NCBI RefSeq assembly: GCF_029215985.1
Contig: NZ_JAEMVC010000009.1
Span: 1-60,371 of the forward strand
DNA from: Sulfurimonas sp. SAG-AH-194-C21
GTDB lineage: Bacteria > Campylobacterota > Campylobacteria > Campylobacterales > Sulfurimonadaceae
Direction of reading: 5' to 3'
DNA: 60,371 nucleotides
Part shown: positions 52,896-60,371 of the stretch, piece after piece
Layout of the letters: the number at the start of each line of letters is the position of its first letter
How positions within the stretch are numbered: the first letter of the stretch is position 1
Program-made: the position numbers and the translations under genes
Notes under the pieces: generated by a model
Told to the model about the DNA's origin: nothing
Database searches by the model: none
The model's input: only the letters and a program-made list of their open reading frames with translations

Positions 52896-55144
52896 TATAC
52901 ACTTCTCACTATGTTGGATTTAAGGAATCTATATTCACTAGCAGCTACATTTATGTCAAATGTAGGATTTAGTGCGACTGTTCCTTTTAATTCTGGGTCG
53001 AGTTTAAATACTCTTTTTATCGTTGATGAACCAAAACTAATCTCTATACTTTCACCATCACTAATCTTAGCGGCTGCAGCAAACTGAGCTGAACCTCTTA
53101 AAGTAGTATCACGTTCTAGTTGTTTTGTTATATTTGTATATGCATTAAACTGTAAAACTGGGTTAGAGTGATAAATAACAGTACCGTTAAACTCTGGTAA
53201 GGGAGTTATACTCTCTAAATTACCATTCATTTCGCAAGTAACTTCATCTAAGATATACCCTCTAATGTCTTTACCGTACTTATCTAAATAATTTTCTAAA
53301 TTATCAAACTCCAGAGCTTGAAAACCAGCTGCTGTGTTTAACTCTTTTGTATAATCGATAGTATTTTCTTTAACAACACCTACATGTTTAGCAAGGTCAT
53401 TTAAAGTAAAACCTTCAAAACTCACAGCAACATTTAAAGGAAGCACTTGGTTATCAATGCTGACAACAGTTCCCTCTTGTTGGTTAAGAGCAGGAATCGC
53501 TAAATCAGCAGCCTCAAGTGAAGAGATAACAAAAGAACCTTTTGCATTATAACCTACTACATCTGATATATCTTCATCAATGTCTAATTCAGCTATAAGA
53601 GAAACACCTAAGGTATTTACTTGCGATGGAATAACTACTAAAGAAAAGTCTGTATATTTTTCTATCATTGCTGCTAGTTTAGCGATGTTAGCTGCTGATG
53701 TATGAGCAAAAACGTCACTCCCTATAATAAGGACTCTTTTTGTGCTTCGTGCAAAGTTTTTAGTCATAAGTTTTAACTCATCATCACCAACATTACTTTC
53801 AGCTTCAAGGTAACCTAAATCAAGGTCTGCAAAAAATGCTCTCTCTTGCTCACTTAAATCTGCATCTTTTAAAAGTTCATTTGCTAAGAGAGCCATAACA
53901 CCCTCTTCAGAACCTGCTTCATACTTCATAAACTGTGTCATAGTATTTTTCATAAGCACATCTTCAATAGGATGTGCATAAACTATCTTTGCACCCTTAT
54001 GTTTTGAAGCTGTTGTAAGTGCATACCTAACACCTGGATTATCAGTTGCAACACGCGAACCGATGATAATAATTCCATCAGCTTGTTTAATCGCATCTAA
54101 TGAACCACTATGGTGAAGTTTTCCACTAACAGAGCTATATGCTTTCATAAATGAGCTATAGAGTCGTGCATCTTCATTAAATAACTTGATACCAAGTTTT
54201 TCTTTTAAAAGTTGTAACGTGTGTGCTTCTTCATTTGTAATGATTGAGCTAAAACGAATAGCTTTTGCAGCACTTAAAGCTGTTCTTGCTTTAGCAAACG
54301 CAGCAGAATCACTCTTCGCCTGATTATCAAAGTCAAAACCAAAACGACCAGCACCACAAAGAGAAGTAAACTCAAAGTTATTTTTTACTCTATGGATTGA
54401 ATCTGTTGCATTGTCTATACTTGTATTTCTTGTCTCATACTCTAAGCTACATCCTGCAGAACAGTGTGCACAAGTAGAAGGAACTTTTGAGAGTTCCCAA
54501 GCATTTGCTTTGTACTGAAACTCAGAACTTACAAGTGCACCAACTGGACAAACTGCGATACACTCACCACAAAAAGTACAGTCTAGCTTATCAGCATTTT
54601 TAGGAACAATAACAGAAGAGTATCCACCGAAGTAAACATCTATAGCATCATCACCGATAACTTCATTACATACATGAGTACACTTCTCACACATGATACA
54701 TAAAGCAGGGTCATAGTTTATAAGTCCCCAGTTCTCAATAGGACGATGTTGTTCTCTTGTTGAAAAGTTTTGCTGAGATATATCAAACTCTAATGTTTTG
54801 TTTTGAAGATCACATTCACCAGACTTATCACATACACCACACTCTAAAGGGTGGTTTACATCATAAAGCTTCATGATGTTTGTACGTTCAACTTCAAGTT
54901 GTGCATTGTTTGTTGTAATGTTAATGCCCTCAGTTGGAGGAGTGTTACAGCTAAGTACAAAACCATCAACTCCCTCAGCTTCAACAACACACATACGACA
55001 TGATGCACATGGAGTTGTTTTAGAGATATAACACATAGTAGGAATGTAGATATCATTCGCACGAGCTACCTGAAGGATAGTCTCACCACGTTTAGCTTCT
55101 ACACTTACACCATCAATTGTAAAATTTACTAGTTTACTCATCAA
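52895..55144 (-). CDS. nuoG: NADH-quinone oxidoreductase subunit G, first paralogue
   Basis: The 749-residue NuoG has [2Fe-2S] Cys38/49/52/66, His98-Cys102/105/111, ferredoxin motifs at Cys149/152/155/159 and Cys189/192/195/199, and the N7-type set Cys225/228/232/263. The rest is the enlarged molybdopterin-oxidoreductase-like fold without a cofactor. It starts 7 bases after the NuoF/GltD-like gene and overlaps the second nuoG by one base. A second ATG one codon downstream could also be used. All cluster ligands are kept in both paralogues, so neither looks like a decayed copy. Confidence 0.93.
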   Translation of the reverse strand: MMSKLVNFTIDGVSVEAKRGETILQVARANDIYIPTMCYISKTTPCASCRMCVVEAEGVDGFVLSCNTPPTEGINITTNNAQLEVERTNIMKLYDVNHPLECGVCDKSGECDLQNKTLEFDISQQNFSTREQHRPIENWGLINYDPALCIMCEKCTHVCNEVIGDDAIDVYFGGYSSVIVPKNADKLDCTFCGECIAVCPVGALVSSEFQYKANAWELSKVPSTCAHCSAGCSLEYETRNTSIDNATDSIHRVKNNFEFTSLCGAGRFGFDFDNQAKSDSAAFAKARTALSAAKAIRFSSIITNEEAHTLQLLKEKLGIKLFNEDARLYSSFMKAYSSVSGKLHHSGSLDAIKQADGIIIIGSRVATDNPGVRYALTTASKHKGAKIVYAHPIEDVLMKNTMTQFMKYEAGSEEGVMALLANELLKDADLSEQERAFFADLDLGYLEAESNVGDDELKLMTKNFARSTKRVLIIGSDVFAHTSAANIAKLAAMIEKYTDFSLVVIPSQVNTLGVSLIAELDIDEDISDVVGYNAKGSFVISSLEAADLAIPALNQQEGTVVSIDNQVLPLNVAVSFEGFTLNDLAKHVGVVKENTIDYTKELNTAAGFQALEFDNLENYLDKYGKDIRGYILDEVTCEMNGNLESITPLPEFNGTVIYHSNPVLQFNAYTNITKQLERDTTLRGSAQFAAAAKISDGESIEISFGSSTIKRVFKLDPELKGTVALNPTFDINVAASEYRFLKSNIVRSV

Positions 55145-55151
55145 CAGCCTC

Positions 55152-57185
55152 CTACGCCTGAACCATAGCTATATAGTAACAACGCATACATCTGTCTGCT
55201 TCAAGCATAGCTTGATCTTGAGTAAAACCTAAGTTTACTTCTTTGTTGTTAGTTTTTCTATAGTCAGTATCTAGGACAGCGCTATGCTCACGAGGGAGAC
55301 CTGGTAACCATCCTGTTACTTTTTCATTTTTGTCATATACTTTAAGTTTTACTAAGTGATCTTCCATTATTTCATCATCTGTAAGTGTAATCTCACCACT
55401 TTTTACATAACGACTGATAACCGAAGCACCACGTTTAGCTTGACCTACTGCATTTACAATAGTCATTGGACCATATTCACAATCTCCAGAAGCAAAAACT
55501 CCTGTGCGAGATGTCATATAATCTTTACCATTTGTTTTGATAGTAGCCCATGAAGTCATATCAAGATTCCAATCTTCTGGAAGGAAATCTAAATCTGCAC
55601 TTTGAGAAACAGCAGGAACAAGATAATCAAACTCAACAGTCTCAGTAGCACCCTCAATTTTCACAAGTTGTGCACGTCCACCATCTGGATCTGGAACGAG
55701 TTCAAACTTATCTATAACAAGTGCTTTAAGTACATTATCTTCATCAATAATTTCATTTACAGCCGAGTGAAAAATAAACTCAACACCCTCTTCAACCGCT
55801 TCATGATATTCTTCATAAGTTGTGTTACGAATGATAGTTTTCTCATCACGACGATACAACATAACAACTCTTGAAGCACCCGCACGGATAGCACAACGTA
55901 CAACATCCATAGAAGTAAATCCACCACCAACACAAGCAACAGTTTTACCTGTTAAATCTACATAGTCAGAAGGGAGCATCTGTTGTTTTTGAACAGACTC
56001 AGGAGTTTTAATATCAAACTTCTCATAAAGGTTTACCCAGTCAAGAAAGTCAATCGCACCCCAGTAACCTTGTATCTCTTCGCGCTCATTTTTACAACGA
56101 ACGGCCTTAGAAATACGAGTTCCAGAAGCAATCATAGTTGCATCATATTCAGTCTCAAAACGAGTCATATCTTCTTGGCTCACCTTATGGTTAAGTATAA
56201 AGTTTACACCCATATCACGAACACACTCGATATCTTGAAGGTATTTATCCCAAGGCATTCTATACTCTGGAACACCAACAGTAACTTCACCACCAAGAAC
56301 AGGAAGGGCTTCAAAAACATCAACCTCTATACCTTCAGCAGCTAAATAGTAAGCAGTAGTTAGACCGGCAGGACCAGCTCCAACAACAGCAACTTTTTTA
56401 CCATTAGGTATTTTTTTCTCCATTGGATGAAAAAACTCAGAACCATGATCAGTTTCCCAATCAGCTCCAAGGCGTTTAAGTGCCATGATACTAATTGGTT
56501 CATCAAGGTTTGTTCTACGACATGCATCCTCACATGGGTGTGGACAAACGCGACCACATACATGTGCAAGTGGCATAGTCTGACGAGTTGCTTTAAGAGA
56601 ATCATCAAAACGTAAATCTCTTACACCTTCAATATACCCAGGAATATCAACATCAGCAGGACAAGCATCACTACAAGGTGATGTTATCTTTGCGATATAA
56701 CCTATACTTTCTCTATAATGCTTAGACTCTTTTTGATTCTTTATACAATCCATGAATGTATCTTCAAAATGAATCATAAGGTCAATAATAGGAGTAGGAA
56801 CAGTTTTACCAATCTCACACTTTGATGTGATTTTCATACTGTTACCAATCTCTTTTAAGTGGTCTAAATCAGCTACTGCACCTTCGCCACGAGCAATTTT
56901 GTCAAGTTGGTCATATAAAATACGTCCACCCCAACGCCCAGGAGCACATCTTCCACATGCCTCTGAATACTCTTGATACTGTGCAGCATATTCCATAGCT
57001 AAACGAATGACATCAACGTTTTCGCTAAACAGTGCTACACCATCCCAGCCTATAAAGGCTTTAGAATCACGGTGGTCATCATACTGCGCTGGCAGGTTAT
57101 ATGCTGATTCTTCCCACTCTTCTTCAGGTTTACCGATATTATTTATCAGCTCTCCCTTCCAAGTAGAAAAATAAACTTTACTCAC
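55152..57185 (-). CDS. NuoF iron-sulfur domain / GltD-like flavoprotein fusion (complex I electron input)
   Basis: The 677-residue protein replaces NuoF in this operon. Residues about 60-140 resemble the C-terminal [4Fe-4S] domain of NuoF (EACGRCAPGRWGGR, then SKCEIGKTVPTPI), with Cys77, Cys80 and Cys123, but the third cysteine of CxxCxxC is Gly83. The FMN/NADH-binding half of NuoF is absent. Residues about 165-675 match GltD/NfnB-type flavoproteins: a cysteine domain (Cys171, Cys175, Cys210, Cys214, Cys218, Cys222), an FAD site VAVVGAGPAGLTTAYYLA at 265-282, and an NAD(P) site VACVGGGFTSMDVV at 416-429 followed by YRRDEK, which fits NADPH. It probably feeds electrons from NAD(P)H or a ferredoxin into NuoG (inference). 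Confidence 0.85.
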   Translation of the reverse strand: MSKVYFSTWKGELINNIGKPEEEWEESAYNLPAQYDDHRDSKAFIGWDGVALFSENVDVIRLAMEYAAQYQEYSEACGRCAPGRWGGRILYDQLDKIARGEGAVADLDHLKEIGNSMKITSKCEIGKTVPTPIIDLMIHFEDTFMDCIKNQKESKHYRESIGYIAKITSPCSDACPADVDIPGYIEGVRDLRFDDSLKATRQTMPLAHVCGRVCPHPCEDACRRTNLDEPISIMALKRLGADWETDHGSEFFHPMEKKIPNGKKVAVVGAGPAGLTTAYYLAAEGIEVDVFEALPVLGGEVTVGVPEYRMPWDKYLQDIECVRDMGVNFILNHKVSQEDMTRFETEYDATMIASGTRISKAVRCKNEREEIQGYWGAIDFLDWVNLYEKFDIKTPESVQKQQMLPSDYVDLTGKTVACVGGGFTSMDVVRCAIRAGASRVVMLYRRDEKTIIRNTTYEEYHEAVEEGVEFIFHSAVNEIIDEDNVLKALVIDKFELVPDPDGGRAQLVKIEGATETVEFDYLVPAVSQSADLDFLPEDWNLDMTSWATIKTNGKDYMTSRTGVFASGDCEYGPMTIVNAVGQAKRGASVISRYVKSGEITLTDDEIMEDHLVKLKVYDKNEKVTGWLPGLPREHSAVLDTDYRKTNNKEVNLGFTQDQAMLEADRCMRCYYIAMVQA

Positions 57186-57194
57186 ATCAGATCC

Positions 57195-57419
57195 CTATTT
57201 TTTTACTACGATAGTCCAGTCGACTTCGTTGAATTTAAGTGAGTTATAGAGTTCATAACCACATGTTTTAACTAAATCTGCACTTCTTTGAACTGGTGTA
57301 AAATCACCAATTTCAAAAAGAAAAATCAATGTCTCAGTTGCTTTATGCGTCTCACTAAGAATTTCTTGCATACGAGGCTCAAAATCATTTTTCAAATGTC
57401 TTAAATCATATCTTTTCAT
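57195..57419 (-). CDS. Small NuoE-position protein
   Basis: The 74-residue protein sits where nuoE is in other operons. It resembles the small NuoE stand-in of Campylobacter and Helicobacter (Cj1575/HP1264 type). It has a basic N-terminal helix and an alpha/beta end (EVDWTIVVKK). Only one cysteine (TCGYEL, near residue 53) is present, so the [2Fe-2S] cluster N1a of true NuoE cannot form. It overlaps the nuoD stop by one base and precedes the flavoprotein gene by 9. A structural or docking role is likely. Confidence 0.75.
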   Translation of the reverse strand: MKRYDLRHLKNDFEPRMQEILSETHKATETLIFLFEIGDFTPVQRSADLVKTCGYELYNSLKFNEVDWTIVVKK

Positions 57420-58660
57420 TATCTGTCAACCTCACCAAATACGATGTTTGTAGTACCAATAATAGATACAACATCTGGAATATAGTGACCTGGTAAAAGG
57501 TCAGTTAAAATACCTGTGTGCCAAAAAGATGGAGCACGAAGTTTTAGTCTGTAAGGGTATGGTCCACCTTGAGAGTTAATAAAGAAACCAAGCTCACCTT
57601 TTGGTGACTCAGTTGCGATATACACTTCACCAACTGGTGGTCTCATACCTTGAGTTACAAGCACAAAGTGTTGCATCAAAGAGTAGTTTTGCGTCATAAT
57701 ATCTAACTTAGGAGCTGAAATATACTTTGGTGCATGAGCCATTAAATCAGTTTGACCATTTTTAACTGTCTCTTCGTACATATCCATTGTTTGATATAAA
57801 ATCTTTGCAGTCTCTCTCATCTCTTCCATATATATACGGTAACGAGCAAAGTTATCACCCTTATCAGAATAAGGTACATTAAACTCTACTTCGTCATATA
57901 ACTCATACGGCTCTTCTTTACGAATATCCCACTGTACTCCAGATGCTCTAAGCATTGGACCAGTACAACCCCATGAAAGTGCCATCTCTTTTGAGACAAC
58001 TCCAACTTCTTCCATTCTCATTAACCAGATACGGTTTGTATCTAGTAAATCTTCATAATCTTTGATATTTGCTGGAAGCTTATCAAGGAAAGTTTTAAGT
58101 TGAGAAAGAAAAGTATCTTGAATATCTAAAGGTACTCCACCGATACGTATAGCCGCATGTGTAAGACGAGCCCCACAGTAACCTTCAATAATATCCATTA
58201 AGTATTCTCTCTCGCGGAATGCAAAAAGGAAAACTGTCATCGCACCGATATCTAGTGCAGTAGTTGCTAACCAGAAAAGGTGAGACATAAGTCTATTAAT
58301 CTCTAAAAGCATCATACGAATAACTTTCGCACGACGTGGTACTTCTACATCTATAAGCTTTTCAACTGCAAGAGCAAAACCATAGTTATTTGAAGATGAA
58401 GCTATATAATCCATACGGTCAGTAGTAGGCATGAACTCGTTATAAATCATGTTCTCTGCCATTTTCTCCATACCACGGTGTAAGTAACCAACATCTGGAT
58501 GTGCTTTTACTATCTGCTCTTGTTGAAGGTGCAGCATTAAACGTAACTGCCCGTGAGCAGAAGGGTGTTGAGGACCAAAGTTTAATATAAGTTCATTATC
58601 TTCACGATCGAAAGTAATATTTTCAAAAAATGGTGTTAATCTATTTTTTACCTGTGCCAT
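57419..58660 (-). CDS. nuoD: NADH-quinone oxidoreductase subunit D
   Basis: The 413-residue protein is NuoD, the 49-kDa subunit that forms the quinone site with NuoB. It has [15 protein letters not shown] near 27-41, [12 protein letters not shown] near 58-69, the [16 protein letters not shown] segment near 234-249 and a C-terminal hydrogenase-like end ([19 protein letters not shown] in parts). It is separate from nuoC, not fused. Confidence 0.98.
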   Translation of the reverse strand: MAQVKNRLTPFFENITFDREDNELILNFGPQHPSAHGQLRLMLHLQQEQIVKAHPDVGYLHRGMEKMAENMIYNEFMPTTDRMDYIASSSNNYGFALAVEKLIDVEVPRRAKVIRMMLLEINRLMSHLFWLATTALDIGAMTVFLFAFREREYLMDIIEGYCGARLTHAAIRIGGVPLDIQDTFLSQLKTFLDKLPANIKDYEDLLDTNRIWLMRMEEVGVVSKEMALSWGCTGPMLRASGVQWDIRKEEPYELYDEVEFNVPYSDKGDNFARYRIYMEEMRETAKILYQTMDMYEETVKNGQTDLMAHAPKYISAPKLDIMTQNYSLMQHFVLVTQGMRPPVGEVYIATESPKGELGFFINSQGGPYPYRLKLRAPSFWHTGILTDLLPGHYIPDVVSIIGTTNIVFGEVDR

Positions 58661-58671
58661 TATCTACCGCC

Positions 58672-59478
58672 CTATCTTTGTGGATCATCAATGATTTTTG
58701 ATGACTCTTTTGTAAATTTTTTGACGAGGAAAACGCCACCCTCTTCTTGATAATCTTGTGTATTTGGCTTTTCGTCACCGGTAATTTTAGTTCCCTTAGG
58801 TACTTCAAAACCAAGACGAGCAAAACGCTCACTATCATATCTGTCAACTCTTGCAGTATCACGGATTTCAGGTCCGATTACATCACGAGCTTCTTTTCCG
58901 TAAATTTTATCTACTTCATACCATGCAGCAAACTCATCACCCTCTAGTGGGTAAGTCTTTAGCAGTGGATTTCCTTGCCAGTCGTAAGGAAGAAGAATAC
59001 GTTTCATAAATGGATGATTATTTGCTTCTATACCGAACATATCAAACATCTCACGCTCACTCCAGTCAGCTGATCTAAAAAGTGATTCAACACTATCAAC
59101 AGCTTCACCTTTGTTGATAAAGAACTTAATACGTAAACGCTTGCGTTTAGTCATAGAAAGCATCTGGTAAAAAATCTCAAAAGTGTTATCTTTTGCTAAC
59201 CAATCAATAGCAGACATTTCACTTAACTGAGTATAAGTAAGTTCATCTCTTAAAAATTCTAAAACACCATAAATATCATTAGCATTGATATAAACAATCA
59301 TTTGCTTCATTTGAATAAATGATTCTTTAACATCAAACTTCGCTTTTAGTGCTGCTAAATCAGCTGCAAAAACTTCATCAGTCTCTACTTCTTGCTTAGG
59401 AACCTGTGGTGCTACATAATATCTGTCAGTGTAGTAAGCTTTTGCTTGTACATCATCTTTGGGAGTATATGCTCTCAT
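58672..59478 (-). CDS. nuoC: NADH-quinone oxidoreductase subunit C
   Basis: The 268-residue protein is NuoC, the 30-kDa subunit. The signature ERE-type segment reads SADWSEREMFDMFGIEANNHP (in parts near 138-158), followed by RILLPYDWQGNPLLKTYPL near 161-179. It carries an N-terminal extension of about 50 residues before the usual domain (AYYTDRYYVAPQV and an acidic stretch) and a variable tail. It begins 1 base after nuoB. Confidence 0.95.
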   Translation of the reverse strand: MRAYTPKDDVQAKAYYTDRYYVAPQVPKQEVETDEVFAADLAALKAKFDVKESFIQMKQMIVYINANDIYGVLEFLRDELTYTQLSEMSAIDWLAKDNTFEIFYQMLSMTKRKRLRIKFFINKGEAVDSVESLFRSADWSEREMFDMFGIEANNHPFMKRILLPYDWQGNPLLKTYPLEGDEFAAWYEVDKIYGKEARDVIGPEIRDTARVDRYDSERFARLGFEVPKGTKITGDEKPNTQDYQEEGGVFLVKKFTKESSKIIDDPQR

Positions 59479-59479
59479 A

Positions 59480-59989
59480 TTACATTAACCTTTTTGGCTT
59501 TTGTGCATTGCCAGCTTTGTTTGCGCGAATCTTTTGTTGAAGTAACATTACACCATACTGAAGTGTTTCAGGACGAGGAGCACAACCAGGAAGATATAAA
59601 TCAACAGGGATAACTCTATCACAACCTTGAACAGTTGCATACGTATTAAACATACCACCAGTATTTGCACATGAACCCATCGAAATCACCCATCTAGGCT
59701 CAGTCATTTGGTCATATAAACGCTTAATAAACTCAGCGTGTTTTTTTGTAAGTGTTCCAGCAACGATCATAACATCCGCTTGACGCGGAGAAGCACGGAA
59801 AATAGTACCGTATCTATCGAAGTCAAAACGAGAAGCACCAGATGCCATCATCTCAATACCACAACAAGCAAGACCATATGTTAGTGCCCATATAGAGTTT
59901 GAACGTCCCCAGTTTACGATTTTATCAATCGAAGTAAGTGCAACTGGAAGTCCACCATCTTGTGTATAATTTACTTTATGTTGTGCCAT
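59480..59989 (-). CDS. nuoB: NADH-quinone oxidoreductase subunit B
   Basis: NuoB carries cluster N2, which reduces quinone. The protein has the tandem Cys pair in [11 protein letters not shown], Cys in [10 protein letters not shown] and Cys in LPGCAPRPE, the four N2 ligands. The frame is open to an ATG at 60010, but I choose the ATG at 59989 because AAGGAG lies seven bases upstream of it; this gives 169 residues and a smaller overlap (19 bases) with nuoA. Confidence 0.97.
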   Translation of the reverse strand: MAQHKVNYTQDGGLPVALTSIDKIVNWGRSNSIWALTYGLACCGIEMMASGASRFDFDRYGTIFRASPRQADVMIVAGTLTKKHAEFIKRLYDQMTEPRWVISMGSCANTGGMFNTYATVQGCDRVIPVDLYLPGCAPRPETLQYGVMLLQQKIRANKAGNAQKPKRLM

Positions 59990-60360
59990 TGAAGGGCTCC
60001 TTTTTTCCATGCATATACGAAACCGATTGCAAGAAGTAATATAAACATTAACATCTCAGCAAAACCAAACCATCCAAGTAGTTTAAAGTCTACTGCCCAT
60101 GGGAACATAAAAACTATCTCTACATCAAAGAGTAAAAAGAGTAATGCAAAAAGATAAAACTGTGGTGAAATTCTATTTGGTTGTTTAGTAATCTCTGGTC
60201 CACACTCATATGCTGAGAGTTTAATTTTTTCATTATCTTTACGTGCAAGTGCACGACTCGCTAAACGAGCGATGATTGTTGTTGCTGTAAATGCACTAAA
60301 TGTCATTACAAATAGTACAAATACACCAAAATATGGGTTTGCAGTTACTATATGCTCCAT
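59971..60360 (-). CDS. nuoA: NADH-quinone oxidoreductase subunit A
   Basis: The 129-residue, three-helix protein is NuoA. It has the conserved SAYECGPE segment near 49-56 and the [16 protein letters not shown] segment near 75-90, with the acidic residues of the quinone-proton path. An AGG-rich ribosome site lies just before the ATG, at the window edge. It is the first gene of the operon; the promoter lies outside the window. Confidence 0.97.
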   Translation of the reverse strand: MEHIVTANPYFGVFVLFVMTFSAFTATTIIARLASRALARKDNEKIKLSAYECGPEITKQPNRISPQFYLFALLFLLFDVEIVFMFPWAVDFKLLGWFGFAEMLMFILLLAIGFVYAWKKGALQWHNIK

Positions 60361-60371
60361 ATAACCTACCT

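Noticed and set aside
52895..55144. Two nuoG genes as an assembly duplication or a frameshifted single gene
   Set aside because: The two proteins differ along their whole length and each has all cluster motifs and its own start and stop.

Overview
The window is A+T-rich, gene-dense bacterial chromosome that reads as Campylobacterota (formerly Epsilonproteobacteria), most likely a free-living Sulfurimonas-type organism. The evidence is: a complex I operon without classical nuoE/nuoF and with two nuoG genes, followed directly by the flagellar gene pflA; the block cheZ / U32 peptidase / purE / DUF3972 / DUF89 / glyQ, whose order I recall from Campylobacter; bamD next to lon; and many multi-domain sensor kinases. 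The genus is an inference; no rRNA or tRNA gene is visible.

Layout. 1-4.3 kb (minus): guaA, hemD and the start of a hybrid sensor kinase with a periplasmic SPOR-like domain, cut by the window edge. 4.4-7.4 kb (minus): a small LptM-like lipoprotein, nadB and nhaD, coupled by TAATG overlaps and ended by a strong terminator. 7.4-9.7 kb (plus): a DciA/DUF721-like gene and uvrC. 9.7-15.4 kb (plus): a four-gene signalling operon (PAS protein, HPt protein, NIT-domain hybrid kinase, receiver). 15.4-20.2 kb (minus): a Ser/Gly/Cys repeat protein, an HD-Pnk-like end-healing enzyme, bamD and lon. 20.3-26.3 kb (plus): a very large exported protein and three pseudopilin-like proteins, apparently a type IV pilus tip/adhesin locus. 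26.3-33.6 kb: hpf (plus), then recG, glyQ, DUF89, DUF3972, purE, a U32 peptidase and cheZ (all minus). 33.7-40.5 kb (plus): a PHP phosphatase, trxA, a cysteine-free thioredoxin-like membrane protein, trxB, a secreted rhodanese, a polyferredoxin-cNMP-binding fusion and dapB. 40.5-60.4 kb (minus): nuoA-N with pflA at its 3' end.

How it fits together. The right third is one respiratory operon. Its electron-input module lacks NuoE and the FMN/NADH domain of NuoF, and instead carries a NuoF-iron-sulfur-domain/GltD-like flavoprotein fusion, a 74-residue NuoE stand-in and two NuoG paralogues. The thioredoxin genes sit next to a periplasmic rhodanese and a membrane iron-sulfur protein with a C-terminal cyclic-nucleotide-binding domain, which suggests a regulated sulfur/redox relay. 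Chemotaxis and motility (cheZ, pflA), surface appendages (pseudopilins) and several signal-transduction proteins fit a motile redox-gradient organism.

The strongest candidates for undescribed biology are the rhodanese plus polyferredoxin-cNMP pair (36393-39704), the altered complex I input module (52895-57419) and the adhesin/pseudopilin locus (20329-26277). No CRISPR array, insertion sequence, prophage or stretch over 300 bases without a gene was seen.
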